Positions 22,254-33,705 are shown, numbered from the stretch's first letter. The stretch: DNA of 64,000 bases from Flabesymbios commensalis (GCA_964017125.1 OZ024912.1:80596649-80660648), one strand, 5' to 3'. The notes: generated from the sequence alone by a model not told the origin. Numbers and translations are program-made.

Positions 22254-22794
22254 GATTTTCTTGATAGACATAGAATCTGCTATAAAATTTATATTTCTTT
22301 CGGATTAATTTTTGGTTTGAACCACTCTCAAGATTTCATTGCTAAAAGAGACTGTTACAAACAAATCGAGATCCGAACAAACCACGAATTACATAGCTTG
22401 GGATTCGCCTAAGATTAATAATCTATTTTGTGTCCGATAAAAAGAGCTTTCATTTTACGAAAACTCTGTATTTATGTCGGACTCCCCAGTCAGTAGGCAC
22501 CCCCTTGGATTTCGGCTCATTTAGTGTGGTGAGACCATGCATAAGGTCGGGCATATCTGAAAACCCAATAGTAGCAACCAAAAGTATGCACCTGCTCTTA
22601 TTCTGTGGAAAATAAATATATGTCAATTTAATGTTTTACTTAGGCCAAATGGCAACAATATTGGATGTTTTACTCACAATGCAATGTCCAAAGTATTTTG
22701 TGGCCACATCACTAGGTCGGGCATACATTAAACATGTTAAACCCTATAGTAGACACAAAAATCATGAATCATATTTTGTCGAAGATTATATTAG

Positions 22795-23163
22795 AGGGAC
22801 TGGCCCAGGCTAAAATTATCAAAAAATCGGTGATTTTATTTTGGCTTCTTAATATGACCATATGATGTACACATGTCCATAGACTAGAACTGCAAAAGTT
22901 TTTAATTTTTTCTGCTGCGCATTCACCAGTTAGGCTAGATATAGAGACGAAATACCCGTATTTTCCCGTATTTTTGACATAGTTGTCCAAAATTAGAAAT
23001 CATGAAGTTCGTCTCTATACCTAGCCTAACTGGTGAATGCGCAGTACAAAAATAAAACAACTTTTGCATTTCTAGTCTATAGACATGTTTACATCATATA
23101 GTCATATTAAAAAGACAAAATAAAATCACCGATTTTTTAATGATTTAGCCTGGGCCTGTCCCT
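22795..23163. mobile_element. Foldback MITE family 1, copy in amplicon 2
   Basis: This is the same foldback as at 1161-1531, nearly identical, with the same flanks. It is orthologous by position in the amplicon and not an independent insertion. Confidence 0.8.
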
Positions 23164-23443
23164 TTAATTTAATATTTGACCCCATCTTTTTAATGCACAA
23201 AATTTAAATCGTCTCTGGACCCTCATTCTTTTTAACCTGGCTGGTGGACCCCATCCCCCCTTTCAAATTCCTGGGACCGCCTCTGCTTTAGCTATCAATT
23301 CTAATTATTTCAAGAAAATAGGGTCCAAATTATCACTGAAAATGTAACATAAGTCAGATTCAAACTTATGCGAAACTAATTTGTTTTATCAGAGGTTACC
23401 CCACTTGAAGCTGATTTTCTATAAATAAAACTGCTTATAGCCA

Positions 23444-23827
23444 GTCACATTAAAAGTGATCGAGCAGGATCGCATGTTTTTCGCCGATTTTTCAGTAAAT
23501 TCTCAACAGATTTTCATGAAATTTTGCACTCTTTTTTTTTCAAGCCCTGAAATTTTGGAAAATTATATAGCGTATTTTTAAAGTTAGACCATTTGACATG
23601 TAAAAAATTGAAATTACGAGGTTCCTTTACTAACCCATTAAACTGATTCTACAATATTATTACAAGTCGAATGGACTAACTTTTGCAATATTCAATATAA
23701 TTTTGCGAATTTTTTTACCGCTAAATTGGGATTTGAATAGAAAATGGCCATTGCAAAATTGTGAAGGAAATCAGTTAAGAATTGACGGATAAATCGGCGA
23801 AAATCATGCGATCCTGGTTTAATGTGA
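23444..23827. mobile_element. Foldback MITE family 2, copy in amplicon 2
   Basis: Positional copy of 1810-2194. It differs by a handful of bases. Confidence 0.78.
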
Positions 23828-23973
23828 CGGCAAGTATAGGCCTATTATAATTTGTAAGAGATAGATTTGCAGATTCAGCACATGTTTTTACATTGGGAAC
23901 AACCTTTGAACCTTTTGGCACTTGTGTGGAAATAAATTCGACTTATATCCTGGACTATAATATATAGGCATAT

Positions 23974-24512
23974 GGTCTCACCACTCTAAAATGTCACTTA
24001 AAAGACCTTTTGTGCCGAAAAGTGACGTAAAGCAATGATTTACTACTACTACTACCACTCTAAACATGCTGTGAGCAGAAATCCAAGGGGAGTGGCTACT
24101 GACTAGATAATCCCTACCTAAATTACTGCTTTAAATGGTTGTTTCCACCTCTGGTGAATTAAGAAAAATACAGGAATGTTGTAATTATGTGGATAAATTG
24201 TAAGCACACACTGTTTTCGCTATCTGTGATATGAGGTATAACTGTTATGTGAGATGTCTTTTCTGGGAATGGGCGCAAGAATATTTCGGGAGATCTGGGC
24301 AAAACGACCTGTTTACCAACATGGGAACGTAACTCAAAACGCAGGACGTTAGCATACCATTTTCGAAGCAGTTTTTGAAAAAGGACAGCTCAGGCTTTAT
24401 TATGGTGTGTAACATAGGGGAAGAGCTAGGAACGAAAGTGGTGATTTCGGCCCCTGGAATGTTGGCATTATATATGCGTTTCAATTGGACCGGCATTTGG
24501 GGTGGTGATACC
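23974..24512. mobile_element. GGTCTCACCAC MITE 1, copy in amplicon 2
   Basis: Positional copy of 2340-2915, also carrying the 64-bp retroposon. A deletion of about 35 bp is present near 24256, between short direct repeats. Confidence 0.74.
23991..24054 (+). mobile_element. 64-bp retroposon end, copy in amplicon 2
   Basis: The same insert and the same CCACTCTAAA duplication (23981-23990 and 24055-24064) as in amplicon copy 1. It was therefore inherited by duplication and not independently inserted. Confidence 0.75.
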
Positions 24513-24533
24513 CTATAGGACCGCTTACAATGA

Positions 24534-25023
24534 GGTCTCACCACCCTAAATAAGCCGAAATCCAGGGAGGTGTCTACTAATGATGGAATCATCACACAAA
24601 ATATTTTGAATGCGACTGTTCCAGCCTCTAGTGAAACAAAGAAAAATACTGTGAAGTTGTAATTTTGTGATGCTTATTAAGCACACGTTATCTCCTTTAT
24701 CAAGGATATCAGATATAGCTATTTCATAATAACCTCGCAGGGATACAGGGTGTTGAGATGGTGTATGTCTGGTCTGTGAAAGAGAGTACGGATTTTAGCC
24801 GAATTTGAACAGTTCTGACCTTTTTACACTCCAGGGGGCCTAACTCAAAATCCGACTGGTCAGCATACCCCCAGCGGGCCTGTTTTTGAACAAGGACATT
24901 TCAAGCTTTATCCTGATATGCTACACTACATGCAGCATAGGGCGAAAAATTGTGAAATCTGCCTGCGGAATTGAGGCATTTCACATGTGTTTCAATGGGA
25001 CTGGCATTTGGGGTGGTGAGACC
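24534..25023. mobile_element. GGTCTCACCAC MITE 2, copy in amplicon 2
   Basis: Positional copy of 2937-3425, with intact terminal inverted repeats and the same ATGA flanks. Confidence 0.76.
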
Positions 25024-25132
25024 ATGACGAGCTTTACAGTCACTCACCAGGTGGCACTGAAGTAAACTTTTCACCTACGGGCTATGTATTTGTTAACCTG
25101 TTACTGCGAGTTGGTCACAGAAATCTCGACAT

Positions 25133-27174
25133 TATTGTATAAAACCCGGAATGTATCCGCTTTGATCCGGGTACCCTGAGTGGTATTGTGTAAACCCCGG
25201 AATGTATCAGCTTTGATCCGGGTACCCTGAGTGGTCTCGTGTAAACCCCGGCATGTATCTGCTTTGATCCGGGTACCCTGAGTGGTCTCGTGTAAACCCC
25301 GGAATGTGTCCGCTTTTATCCGGGTACCCTGAGTAGTATCGTATAAATCCCGGCATGTATCTGCTTTGATCCGGGTACCCTGAGTGGTATCGTGTAAACC
25401 CTGGAATGTATCCGCTTTGATCCGGGTACTCCGAGTGGTATCATATAAACCCCGGAATGTATCTGCTTTGATCCGGGTACCCTGAGTGGTATCGTATAAA
25501 CCCCGGAATGTATCCGCTTTTATCCGGGTACCCTGAGTGGTATCATATAAACCCCGGAATGTATCTGCTTTGATCCGGGTACCCTGAGTAGTATCGTATA
25601 AACCCCGGAATGTATCCGCTTTGATCCGGGTACCATGAGTGGTATCGTATAAACCCCGGAATGTATCCGCTTTGATCCGGGTACCCTGAGTGGTATCGTA
25701 TAAACCCCGGAATGTATCCGCTTTGATCCGGGTACCATGAGTGGTATCGTATAAGCCCCGGAATGTATCCACTTTGATCCGGGTACCCTGAGTGGTATCG
25801 TGTAAACCCCGGAATGTATCCGCTTTGATCCGGGTACCCTGAGTGGTATCGTGTAAACCCCGGAATGTATCCACTTTGATCCAGGTACCCTGAGTGGTAT
25901 CGTATAAACCCCGGCATGTATCCACTTTGATCCGGGTACCCTGAGTGGTATCGTGTAAACCCCCGGCATGTATCCGCTTTGATCCGGGTACTCCGAGTAG
26001 TATCGTGTAAACCCCGGCATGTATCCGCTTTGATCCGGGTACCCTGAGTAGTATCGTATAAACCCCGGAATGTATCCGCTTTTATCCAGGTACCCTGAGT
26101 GGTATCATATAAACCCTGGAATGTGTCCGCTTTGATCCGGGTACTCCGAGTGGTATCGTGTAAACCCCGGCATGTATCCGCTTTGATCCGGGTACCCTGA
26201 GTGGTATTGTATGAAACCCGGAATGTATCCGCTTTGATCCGGGTACCCTAAGTGGTATTGTATAAAACCCGGAATGTATCCGCTTTGATCCGGGTACCCT
26301 GAGTGGTATCGTGTGAACCCCGGCATGTATCCGCTTTGATCCGGGTACCCTGAGTAGTATCGTATAAACCCCGGCATGTATCCGCTTTGATCCGGGTACC
26401 CTGAGTGGTATCGTGTAAACCCCGGAATGTATCCGCTTTGATCCGGGTACTCCGAGTAGTATCGTGTAAACCCCGGCATGTATCCGCTTTGATCCGGGTA
26501 CCCTGAGTAGTATCGTATAAACCCCGGACTGTATCCGCTTTTATCCGGGTACCCTGAGTGGTATTGTATAAAACCCGGAATGTATCCGCTTTGATCCGGG
26601 TACCCTAAGTGGTATTGTATAAAACCCGGAATGTATCCGTTTTGATCCGGGTACCCTGAGTGGTATCGTGTGAACCCCGGCATGTATCCGCTTTGATCCG
26701 GGGTACCCTGAGTGGTATCGTATAAACCCCGGCATGTATCCGCTTTGATCCGGGTACCCTGAGTGGTATCGTATTAACCCCGGAATGTATCCGCTTTGAT
26801 CCGGGTACCCTGAGTGATATCATATAAACCCCGGCATGTACCCGCTTTGATCCGGGTACCCTAAGTGGTATCGTATAAACCCCGGCATGTATCCGCTTTG
26901 ATCCGGGGTACCCTGAGTGGTATCGTATAAACCCCGGCATGTATCCGCTTTGATCCGGGTACCCTGAGTGGTATCGTATAAACCCCGGCATGTATCCGCT
27001 TTGATCCGGGGTACCCTGAGTGGTATTGTATAAACCCCGGCATATGTACGCTTTGATCCGGGTACTCCGAGTGGTATCGTGTAAACCCCGGCATGTATCC
27101 GCTTTGATCCGGGTACCCTGAGTGGTATCGTATAAACCCCGGCATGTACCTGCTTTGGCATGTATCCGCTTTGA
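25133..27174. repeat. 51-bp satellite array C (amplicon copy 2)
   Basis: About 40 units of the same satellite, with the same boundary sequences as arrays A and B. The GGAATG-to-GGCATG shift from left to right is again visible. Local duplications such as GTATTGTATAAAACCCGG occur at about 26,206, 26,257, 26,563 and 26,614. Confidence 0.96.
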
Positions 27175-27802
27175 GGCTCTACCTGTGATTAACCCTTAGA
27201 ACGGTGAAATATTAGTTCATAAACCATGGAGACCAAAGGGTTTTATTCAATTCGAAATCACCATAAATGTCTTATTTAGCTGTTCCCGCTTCATTTGAAT
27301 ACCTATGTTATGGTGTACGGCCATTATACATATCTTAATTCTCTCAGTGTGGGAACCGTCTTTATACGACAGTCCCGCGCTGAAAGGGTCAACGTAAAAC
27401 ATATGACAGGCGCAAAACTCGGTATCTTAACGGTCTGATATCATCACATTGGTAATGGTCATTAGAGGGACGTATCTGCCACTTTAGAAAGAGGCAGATA
27501 GAACCCTTCGAAACTAAGGTGACGAAATAATCAACGACAATAATTACATGGCCAGTACATTTGGATTAAAACAAAAGCGTCGCTTTATAAAGGACAATTC
27601 TTATTCAGTTTTTTAATTCCTCAGTAGCAATAAATTATCCACATGGTTCAGCTCCAGATTATGACAAACCAATTTTGAAATCCCTTGCTTGATATATATT
27701 TTCTAATGATCATATTTGTCATTTGTACTTCAGGGGTTGATGGGGAACAGGTGTGAATGTGAAGCTATCCAGGTTAACACGATACACAGACCCAAAAATG
27801 TT
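27175..27802. other. Spacer between satellite and VNTR, copy 2
   Basis: Near-identical to 5270-5897 and 10241-10868. It shares the CATCACATT and AATAATCAAC variants with module 1b. Confidence 0.7.
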
Positions 27803-28072
27803 GGGCCATTGTCTGGGTCGGTGTATCGTGTTGACTAGGATGCTGATAAGGTGTTTGGGCCATTGTCTGGGTCGGTGTATCGTGTTGACTAGGATGCTGA
27901 TAAGGTGTTTGGGCCATTGTCTCGGTCGGTGTATCGTGTTGACTAGGATGCTGATAAGGTGTTTGGGTCATTGTCTGGGTCGGTGTATCGTGTTGACTAG
28001 GATGCTGATAAGGTGTTTGGGCCATTGTCTGGGTCGGTGTATCGTGTTGACTAGGATGCTGATAAGGTGTTT
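27803..28072. repeat. 54-bp VNTR, five units
   Basis: Five full 54-bp units without the 53-bp variant. Two units carry private substitutions. Confidence 0.95.
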
Positions 28073-28134
28073 TTCTATAACTTTTTTATTGTAGCCGATT
28101 CTTTCCCGGTGTAACCGCCCAGATTAGCCCCCCT

Positions 28135-28308
28135 GACTGGACTATACCCGGGTATAGTCTGGATTATACCCCAGGTATAGTCTGGAAGCTCTCAGACTAT
28201 ACCCCAGGTATAGTCTGGAAGCTCCCAGAGTATACCCCACAAGCCCAGACTATACCCCACCAGATTCAGGGTGGGGTATAGTCTGTGCGATAGGGGTATA
28301 CTCTGGGA
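28135..28308. repeat. TATACCC hairpin cluster, copy 2 (expanded)
   Basis: Same cluster with one extra internal unit of about 34 bp (CAGGTATAGTCTGGAAGCTC repeated), a local expansion relative to copy 1. Confidence 0.85.
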
Positions 28309-28374
28309 GATATCATATATGACTTACAATCAATTATCAATATAATATCTGATCGTAATCTGATATAATTCATG

Positions 28375-28612
28375 TATTAACCCTCTGAGGACTAGACTAT
28401 ATCATTTCCCCTATGTCAACCTTTTCATGGCTAGAGTATAATATGTCTGATGTATTAACCTTCTAGTGGCTAGAGCATCACATGCCTCATTGATCAACCT
28501 TTGGAGGGCTAGATTTTCATATGTCTCATATATTAACCTTTCTCTAGCTAGAGGTCTCCTTTATTATCCCTTTGGGTGCTACAGTATCACAGATCTTACG
28601 TGTCCAGCTACT
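28375..28612. repeat. Degenerate 39-bp repeat, copy 2
   Basis: Copy of 6537-6775 with no visible change in unit number. Confidence 0.63.
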
Positions 28613-28643
28613 CTAGCTAATTAATGGCGCGCACCAAATAATT

Positions 28644-28679
28644 CAAATAATTAATTGGTGCGCACCAATTAATTATTTG
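28644..28679. repeat. Perfect 36-bp palindrome, copy 2
   Basis: Identical 36-bp palindrome in amplicon copy 2. Confidence 0.93.
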
Positions 28680-28769
28680 TTGCGCACCCAGTTGTACACT
28701 GAAAGTATTTAATTGGTTCGCACCAAATAAGTTGATGCATGCGACAAATGATACTCCAGCCATCAGAAA

Positions 28770-29039
28770 ATGAAATGAATCGGGCTTCAGGCCACCTTTA
28801 TGCACATATAGGCTAAACTGGGCCAGGAGAACCTCCTGAGGATGGTGAGATGATTGAGATCACACTGTCCTCCAGACACAGGATTCCAAATTCGAGCCCT
28901 GGCGGTCTGAGACAGAGCACGCTACCTCTCGGTCACGGAGGCTCTCCACAATACTGACTTTCGCACGTGGATGGGGAAGAAAGATTTTGTTGTTTCTTTC
29001 AGACCGCCGAGACCGGGAACCAAACCCCGAACTCTGGCT
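28770..29039 (-). mobile_element. Dimeric tRNA-derived SINE, 5'-truncated (copy 2)
   Basis: Positional copy of 6938-7207 and nearly identical to it. Only a few substitutions are visible. Confidence 0.74.
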
Positions 29040-29370
29040 TAAATCAAATTCTAATTCAGAGCGGGAGCTCCTGGACTTATGTAGTCTTGTTTTACTGACA
29101 TATCACGACCAAAATGAAAAGTATTCAAATGTGGTGGAAACCAGAACCAGAAGTAAAGGGTTTCGGATAAACTTTTAGAAAAAAATTGGTTGTTTTTAGT
29201 CTTCTTCAGACAGCTTTAAAAATGTATATAGATTTAATCTAGAGATGGTAAGCTTTTAGTTGAAACCAATTATTTCTACTATTTTAAAATATTTTTACTT
29301 AAACATGTTAAAGATACACGAAAAAAATATTTCTCAGGGAAATCAGCCCACATACTACAACACTACCGGA

Positions 29371-30081
29371 TCCATTTAAAGTGAATTATTAAAAGATAAA
29401 GTAAAAAGATATCTACAATTAAAAAGCTAGAAACACGAACAAAAGATAAAATACTTTATGAATACATGTTTATAAACTCTTTATGTACAATATTATTATA
29501 TTATACAGTGTTATAGATAGATTCAAAGTAATATAGCTATATTACAAGTACAGAAAAATATCACGAAACGTTAGAATAGTAATAATGGGGTTCATTAAAT
29601 TGAGAATTATAAATTTAAAGACAGCAGTTTCAAGTATTTACATACATATAATAACTCTTCTGACATGTATTATTATAAATTGCAAATGTATTTATCGTTC
29701 AAATACATAACATCGGAAAAAATCAATGTATATCTGTTTCGTTGGACTTAATATAACCAAAATAAATTTATGTATCACATTCAGTGAAAACATTATTTAC
29801 CATTCACGTATAATAGTCAGGTAGTTGCAGACATTCTATAGAATGACATTATTATACCATTAATAACAAACTGATATAACAATTAAATAAAGTAACCATA
29901 TATATCTGATCTCACTTATGAAAACTAAAGACATGAGTGATATTGTACATACAACAAAGTGTGTTTGATATGGTAATTCACAAATTAAACACTTAAATTA
30001 ATCATTTTGCTATTTCCACCAAATTAAGGTTGATTGTAGTAAACATACAAATGACACACACATCATAATCGTATTCTACAT
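29371..30081. other. 3' flank of zinc-finger gene, copy 2
   Basis: Counterpart of 12,341-13,027 with scattered indels and substitutions, including a small insertion near 29,507. It probably holds the 3' UTR. TTTATT, the complement of AATAAA, occurs at 29885-29890, about 190 bp past the minus-strand stop. Confidence 0.5.
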
Positions 30082-31518
30082 TCACCACGGTTTGCAATCC
30101 GTGTGATTACGTTCATGTTTCTTTAAATCTCTAGAATATGTGAATTGTTTGTGGCATGTTTTACATTCATAGGGTTTCTCTCTAGCGTGAATTCGTTTAT
30201 GTGCGTAAAGATTGCTTACATGCGTGAATCCCTTTTGACATGTTTCACATTCATAAGCCTTAACACCAGTGTGAAGTCGTTTATGTTGTTTTAGACTGCT
30301 TTTCTGTGTGAACCGCTTATGACATGTTTCACATTCATAAGGTTTAACCCCAGTGTGAACCCATGCATGCACCTTTAGATCGTTCGATCGTATGAATTGT
30401 TTATGACATGTTTCACATTCATAAGGTTTAACATCAGTGTGAAGTCGTTTATGTTCGTTTAGACCGCCTTTCTGTGTGAACCGTTTATGACATGTTTCAC
30501 ATACGTAAGGCTTAACACCATTATGAATCCGCGCATGCACCTTTAGATTTTTCGATAGTGTGAACTGTTTATGGCATGTTTTACATTCATAAGGTTTAAC
30601 ATCAGTGTGAAGTCTTTTATGGACGTCTAGATTACTTTTAGATGTGAACCGGTCATTACATGTTTCACATTCAAAAGGTTTAACCCCAGTATGAATCCAT
30701 GCATGCACCTTTAGATCTCTCGACCGTATGAATTGTTTATAACATTTTTCACATTCATGAGGTTTAACACCAGTGTGAAGTCGTTTATGTTCGGTTAGAC
30801 TGCTTTTCTGTGTGAACCGTTCATGACATGTTTCACATTCATAAGGCTTAACACCAGTATGAACCCATGCATGCACCTTTAGATTCCTTGGTTGCTTGAA
30901 TTGTTTATGACATATTTCACATTCATAGGGTTTCACAGCAGCGTGAATTCGCTCATGGATTTTTAAATGACATGACTGCTCGAACTGTTCTTGACATATT
31001 CCACATTTAAATTCTTTAACACCATCATGCATCCGTTCATTATGTCTCTTAAGATCTGAGGGACGCGTGAACTGTTTTGGACAAGATCCACATGTATAAG
31101 GCTTTACTCCAGTGTGAGTAAATGTATGTACTTTTAGATTCCATCTCTTGGAAAAGCTTTTTGGACACAAAATACACATATAGGGCTTATCACCAGAGTG
31201 AGTGAGTGTATGTCGATTCAGCTGATATTTTTTAGAAAAAAATTTCGGACATAAATCACACTTATGAGGCTTATCAGCTGTAATACCTGGATCGTCACGT
31301 GTATCACATACACCTGGTGAGTTGGTGCACATTTCACCTTGAAACTTTTCAGTCATTGAAATCCCTGTTTTCATACTCCATAAATCATATTTTTCATTTG
31401 CATCATTGAGATAAACCAGGCTGCCAGTCTTTATATTATCTAAGATGAAGTCATACTTGGCGGCCATCAAGAATGAATGACATGGTTCTATGTCTCCTGT
31501 TACTTCGGCATGAGTCAT
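30082..31518 (-). CDS. 14-finger C2H2 zinc-finger protein, paralogue 2
   Basis: Intact 478-codon paralogue of 13,028-14,464 with the same N-terminus and 14 C2H2 fingers, and presumably the same nuclear DNA-binding role. Here the last finger is complete (His at 472). By hand I count 22 amino-acid differences from paralogue 1: 26 replacement against 7 silent base changes. Four lie in recognition-helix positions: finger 1 position 6 (L to R), finger 6 position 5 (R to T), finger 8 position 2 (G to S) and finger 12 position 6 (V to Q). Both frames are unbroken despite this, so the genes are either recent or under selection that tolerates or favours change. The target DNA is unknown. Confidence 0.9.
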   Translation of the reverse strand: MTHAEVTGDIEPCHSFLMAAKYDFILDNIKTGSLVYLNDANEKYDLWSMKTGISMTEKFQGEMCTNSPGVCDTRDDPGITADKPHKCDLCPKFFSKKYQLNRHTLTHSGDKPYMCILCPKSFSKRWNLKVHTFTHTGVKPYTCGSCPKQFTRPSDLKRHNERMHDGVKEFKCGICQEQFEQSCHLKIHERIHAAVKPYECEICHKQFKQPRNLKVHAWVHTGVKPYECETCHERFTQKSSLTEHKRLHTGVKPHECEKCYKQFIRSRDLKVHAWIHTGVKPFECETCNDRFTSKSNLDVHKRLHTDVKPYECKTCHKQFTLSKNLKVHARIHNGVKPYVCETCHKRFTQKGGLNEHKRLHTDVKPYECETCHKQFIRSNDLKVHAWVHTGVKPYECETCHKRFTQKSSLKQHKRLHTGVKAYECETCQKGFTHVSNLYAHKRIHAREKPYECKTCHKQFTYSRDLKKHERNHTDCKPW

Positions 31519-32139
31519 GATGTAAACTTGTTATTATGTGGAAAAATTCAAGATTTTAAATCCATTTTTTTTCGCTCCCCAAGTATTTTCAATTGTTGTT
31601 TCAAAGGTGATCAGAATAAATACACAGATGATCACAAAATATTGTTTGTTAAACACCAACTATATCATTGTAAATATTGGTAGCATTGTTGCATCTACAT
31701 TTAATAATGTGATTAAATGTATCAGCTTCTTCAACTCGACCAGCAGAGGTATATAAGCCTGCAAATAAATTGAATGTACATTAATAGTTAGCTATGTTTG
31801 AGGTATAGATGAGCGTATACATAAGAATAGGCATAGGTATCACGGTTTATACGTGTGTACACTAGTATCAAACCTAACTCGGCGAGGTCACCATTAACGT
31901 GATCACCTAAAGAAATTGAGAATGTATATGGGACTTTTGGCAAACCTGTAATAATAACTAGTTCTTCGAGTGATTACTGTTTGACTGCGTGACTCGAATC
32001 TGAAACTCGTGCTACAAGTTAACGCAACCCTGGAAATTTGTGTTTTTAGAAAAGTTAAGCTGGTGTTTGAAAGTACATTTTAAATTTCCCCCCTATTTCA
32101 TCAAGTAATGTATACCAGTATATTATTATTTGCATCAAT
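31519..32139. other. 5' flank of zinc-finger gene, copy 2
   Basis: Counterpart of 14,465-15,085. The possible upstream exon frame (GDHVNGDLAELGL...) is largely kept on the minus strand with its TTATTATTACAG acceptor-like end, but the GTATGT donor-like site of copy 1 is changed here. Confidence 0.45.
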
Positions 32140-32228
32140 AGATTTTGTTAAGCCTTCACCCGCCAAGTTATCTAATTTAAATCGTCACCCACTTGAAATC
32201 CTCTTGAAATTTCATATATGTTATTTAA

Positions 32229-33388
32229 AGCTGCATAACTGTTTTGCTTATTTCATTCAAAATATTAATCCATGGAGAAAGTGTTTTATTTTTTAATTTT
32301 ACCACCCCCCCCCCCCGGTTACTGAGTTATTAAGGATTTATGTTTGTTGTTTTTTAATATTGTTGCCACACCAAAACAAACCAGATCACAGCGGAGTAAG
32401 ACACACTGTCTGTATAATCAGGACATTAAAAGTACCAAGTGGCAGATAACGATATCATTGAAAAATAGGTGGAAGTTTTTTAATATTATTCTTATTTTTT
32501 AAGTGGTCATAGATACAATTCACAGTAAAAGTGTAATATCTCATGTCATTTAGACATGTCTAGGAGTTATCACTTAGTGTGATATGGGTGATATATGCAT
32601 ATATATCATGTTTAATTTAGGTACCGGTATGGAGAATGCCACTCACTTGAAAAATAGGGTCTATTTCAGTATGGTGCTTTTAAGTGTGGGCCAGCATCTG
32701 AGCCATTGGCCCACCATTAAGACGCTCTCCTCAGTCCGTTGGAAATTATTGGCGGGATTAGCGCTGAAATTCAGTGATGTAAATCATCTTTTTTGCTCTT
32801 TTGATTTTCATGATTTTCTTGACAAACATTTGTATTTCTTTATTCGGTATCTCATGGGCATTTAAAAAAATAGTCAAAATGCTACTAGACAATATCAGAC
32901 TTTATTTTATTTTATCGTAAATCATCACATACGGTGCGCTATGCGGTGAAATAAAATAATATTTGAAACATTGGACTTTACTGTAACCGATTCCCAACAG
33001 TTTTTTACCTAGTCTCAGGACGTCTACCACTGGTTATATCTCAGATAACACGAGGCATTTATCCAATGGCAGACTAATGTCGGCCCATCGTCTGCGGAAC
33101 TGGCCCAACATTATGCCGATTCAGTTCAACGTCTAGTGCTTGTTATACGGCGGTTTGGTGTTGTTCAATGTAACAGTATATTGGCCCATAACCCTACCAC
33201 TATTACATACATATTGTACACAAACCGATTCACTACTTAATAATACTTGATGGTGTATCGCATGGTGAACTAAATCCGCTATATTTACGCTGTTTTAGTG
33301 CATTTATAAGACCTTTAAGACAATATGAATGCTTGTTTTGTACTTTTTAGGTTATTTTTATCGAAATAAACAAAACAGTTATGCAGCT
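32229..33388. mobile_element. 1.16-kb TIR element flanked by TTAA
   Basis: The ends are perfect inverted repeats for the first 19 bp (AGCTGCATAACTGTTTTG plus one more base pair allowing the flank), with further inverted similarity inward (TTATTTC). TTAA lies directly outside each end (32225-32228 and 33389-33392). Copy 1 has a single uninterrupted TTTAACGTTG at the matching repeat. It inserted in the roughly 107-bp repeat. It encodes no transposase, carries a C-homopolymer (about 32,306-32,318) and GGCCCAAC-type repeats, and is a non-autonomous element. TTAA suggests piggyBac-type insertion, but the terminal bases are not the usual ones, and a TA duplication is also possible. Confidence 0.82.
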
Positions 33389-33705
33389 TTAACGTTGCAT
33401 AAATAGATTTTGGTAAACCTTTACCCGCCAAGTTATCTAATTTAAATCTTCACCCACTAGAAATCCTCTTGAAATTACAGTCATATCTGTTATTTAACGT
33501 TGCATAAATAGATTTTGTTAAGCCTTTACCCACCAAGTTATCTAGTTTAAATCTTCTCCCACTTGAAATCCTCTTGCAATACAAGTCATATATGTTATTT
33601 AACGTTGCATAAAAATATTTTGTTAAGCCTTTACCCATCAAGTTATCTAATTTAAATCTTCACCCACTTGAAATCCTCTTGAAATTACAGTCATATATGT
33701 TTAAT
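33389..33705. repeat. About 107-bp tandem repeat, three units
   Basis: Three units carrying TAACGTTGCATAAATAG, TTTTGTTAAGCCTTTACCC, CAAGTTATCTAAT and CCTCTTGAAATTACAGTCAT. Another unit lies before the TTAA element (about 32,140-32,228). Copy 1 has two. Confidence 0.87.

Larger units (their letters stand above)
17107..22475. mobile_element. ATTTAT-flanked element B, 5.37-kb copy
   Basis: Shares both ends with element A but has a long interior: a 257-bp triple repeat, a diverged 400-bp repeat series and AT-rich sequence. Amplicon copies 1 and 3 lack A and B and have a single ATTTAT at the matching site (836-841; also in copy 3 near 34,742-34,747), so the insertion is precise with a 6-bp duplication. 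I see no transposase, recombinase or reverse transcriptase frame. It is either non-autonomous or too decayed to recognise. The longest frames are about 80-110 codons and low in credibility. Confidence 0.75.

Noticed and set aside
16237-22475. Helitron insertion, since the left end reads A then TC
   Set aside because: The right end lacks CTRR and the usual terminal hairpin, and a 6-bp duplication is present, which Helitrons do not make.
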